A stretch of 64,000 bases of DNA, from contig DAMDEV010000001.1 of assembly GCA_032089155.1 (NCBI GenBank), positions 1 to 64,000 of the forward strand, written 5' to 3'. Below are positions 63,924 through 64,000 of this stretch, piece after piece; position 1 is the stretch's first letter; every line of letters starts with the position of its first letter. The translations under genes were made by a program, and so were the position numbers. The notes under the pieces were generated by a model. The model saw only the letters and a list, made by a program, of their open reading frames with translations. It made no database searches and was not told where the DNA came from. This DNA is from Faucicola sp032089155. Its GTDB lineage: Bacteria; Pseudomonadota; Gammaproteobacteria; Pseudomonadales; Moraxellaceae.

Positions 63924-64000
63924 TTATCCAATTGTCAATGCCGCTTGCTGATAACGCCTGTCGCTGATAGGGTTACCCCGTAGCAGCGCGTTTTTAGCAA
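63924..64000 (-). CDS. C-terminal end of an upstream gene (5' part outside window)
   Basis: The last 24 residues of a minus-strand gene can be read (AKNALLRGNPISDRRYQQAA then LTIG and stop). Its stop lies 8 bp before the epmB ATG, so it may share an operon with epmB. The frame is open to the right edge. The product is not recognised from this fragment. Confidence 0.35.
   Translation of the reverse strand, partial: AKNALLRGNPISDRRYQQAALTIG

Noticed and set aside
1..64000. That the whole window is a plasmid, because of the Rep_3 gene and iterons
   Set aside because: metH, epmB, ppk2, the MoxR operon and a tRNA gene are chromosomal markers. An integrated plasmid explains the Rep_3 gene better, subject to the gap at 14613.

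Overview
The window looks like a chromosomal segment of a Moraxellaceae bacterium (Moraxella/Psychrobacter-like; genus is an inference). It is AT-rich and carries metH, epmB, a FimX-type twitching regulator, PPK2 and a MoxR/DUF58/TgpA operon. One tRNA gene, tRNA-Val(GAC) at 34188-34264 on the minus strand, separates two parts. To its left, on its 3' side, lies about 34 kb of accessory DNA. To its right lies ordinary chromosome interrupted by a large surface-protein cluster.

Accessory region, 1-34 kb. The left edge cuts a cytoplasmic-looking beta-helix repeat protein. Next come a serine recombinase killed by two stop codons, IS3 and IS5 family debris, and four exported proteins of unknown function (2.8-6.3 kb). 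At 6.7-13.2 kb three coupled genes encode two very large integrase-like proteins (1125 and 861 aa) and a 177-aa partner, a layout reminiscent of multi-gene integrase modules such as the Gamma-Mobile-Trio. At 13.5-17.3 kb is a plasmid-like block: a conventional tyrosine integrase (broken here by ten Ns), an excisionase-like protein, an XRE repressor with operator-like repeats, a Rep_3 initiator and three iterons.

The cargo at 17.5-33.8 kb is a DNA phosphorothioation defence locus of the Ssp type: SspA (cysteine desulfurase), divergent SspB (DUF4007), SspC (large ATPase) and SspD (PAPS-reductase-like), then an SspE-like DUF262/DUF1524 restriction protein. Two additions make the locus unusual. 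One is a counter-oriented 719-aa nuclease-like protein with a SEC-C zinc motif, between sspD and sspE. The other is a tightly overlapping four-gene operon (PLD-helicase, 86-aa protein, DndD-like ATPase, Dnd-associated-4-like protein), possibly a second sulfur-dependent restriction arm. Between this operon and the tRNA 3' end lie phased GGGCACA repeats that look like integrase arm sites, so integration at tRNA-Val is plausible.

Right part, 34-64 kb. A PepSY protein next to a truncated cytochrome b561-type gene and PPK2 lead into an 11-kb plus-strand cluster (36.3-47.7 kb). It encodes four exported DUF11/SdrD-type proteins, the largest (1759 aa) ending in a predicted outer-membrane beta-barrel, and a small exported partner. 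After metH come a small exported protein paralogous to one in the accessory region, a SIMPL protein, the MoxR-DUF58-transglutaminase operon, a lipoprotein cytochrome c, a FimX-like c-di-GMP protein with degenerate catalytic motifs, an unrecognised 588-aa protein, and epmB at the right edge.
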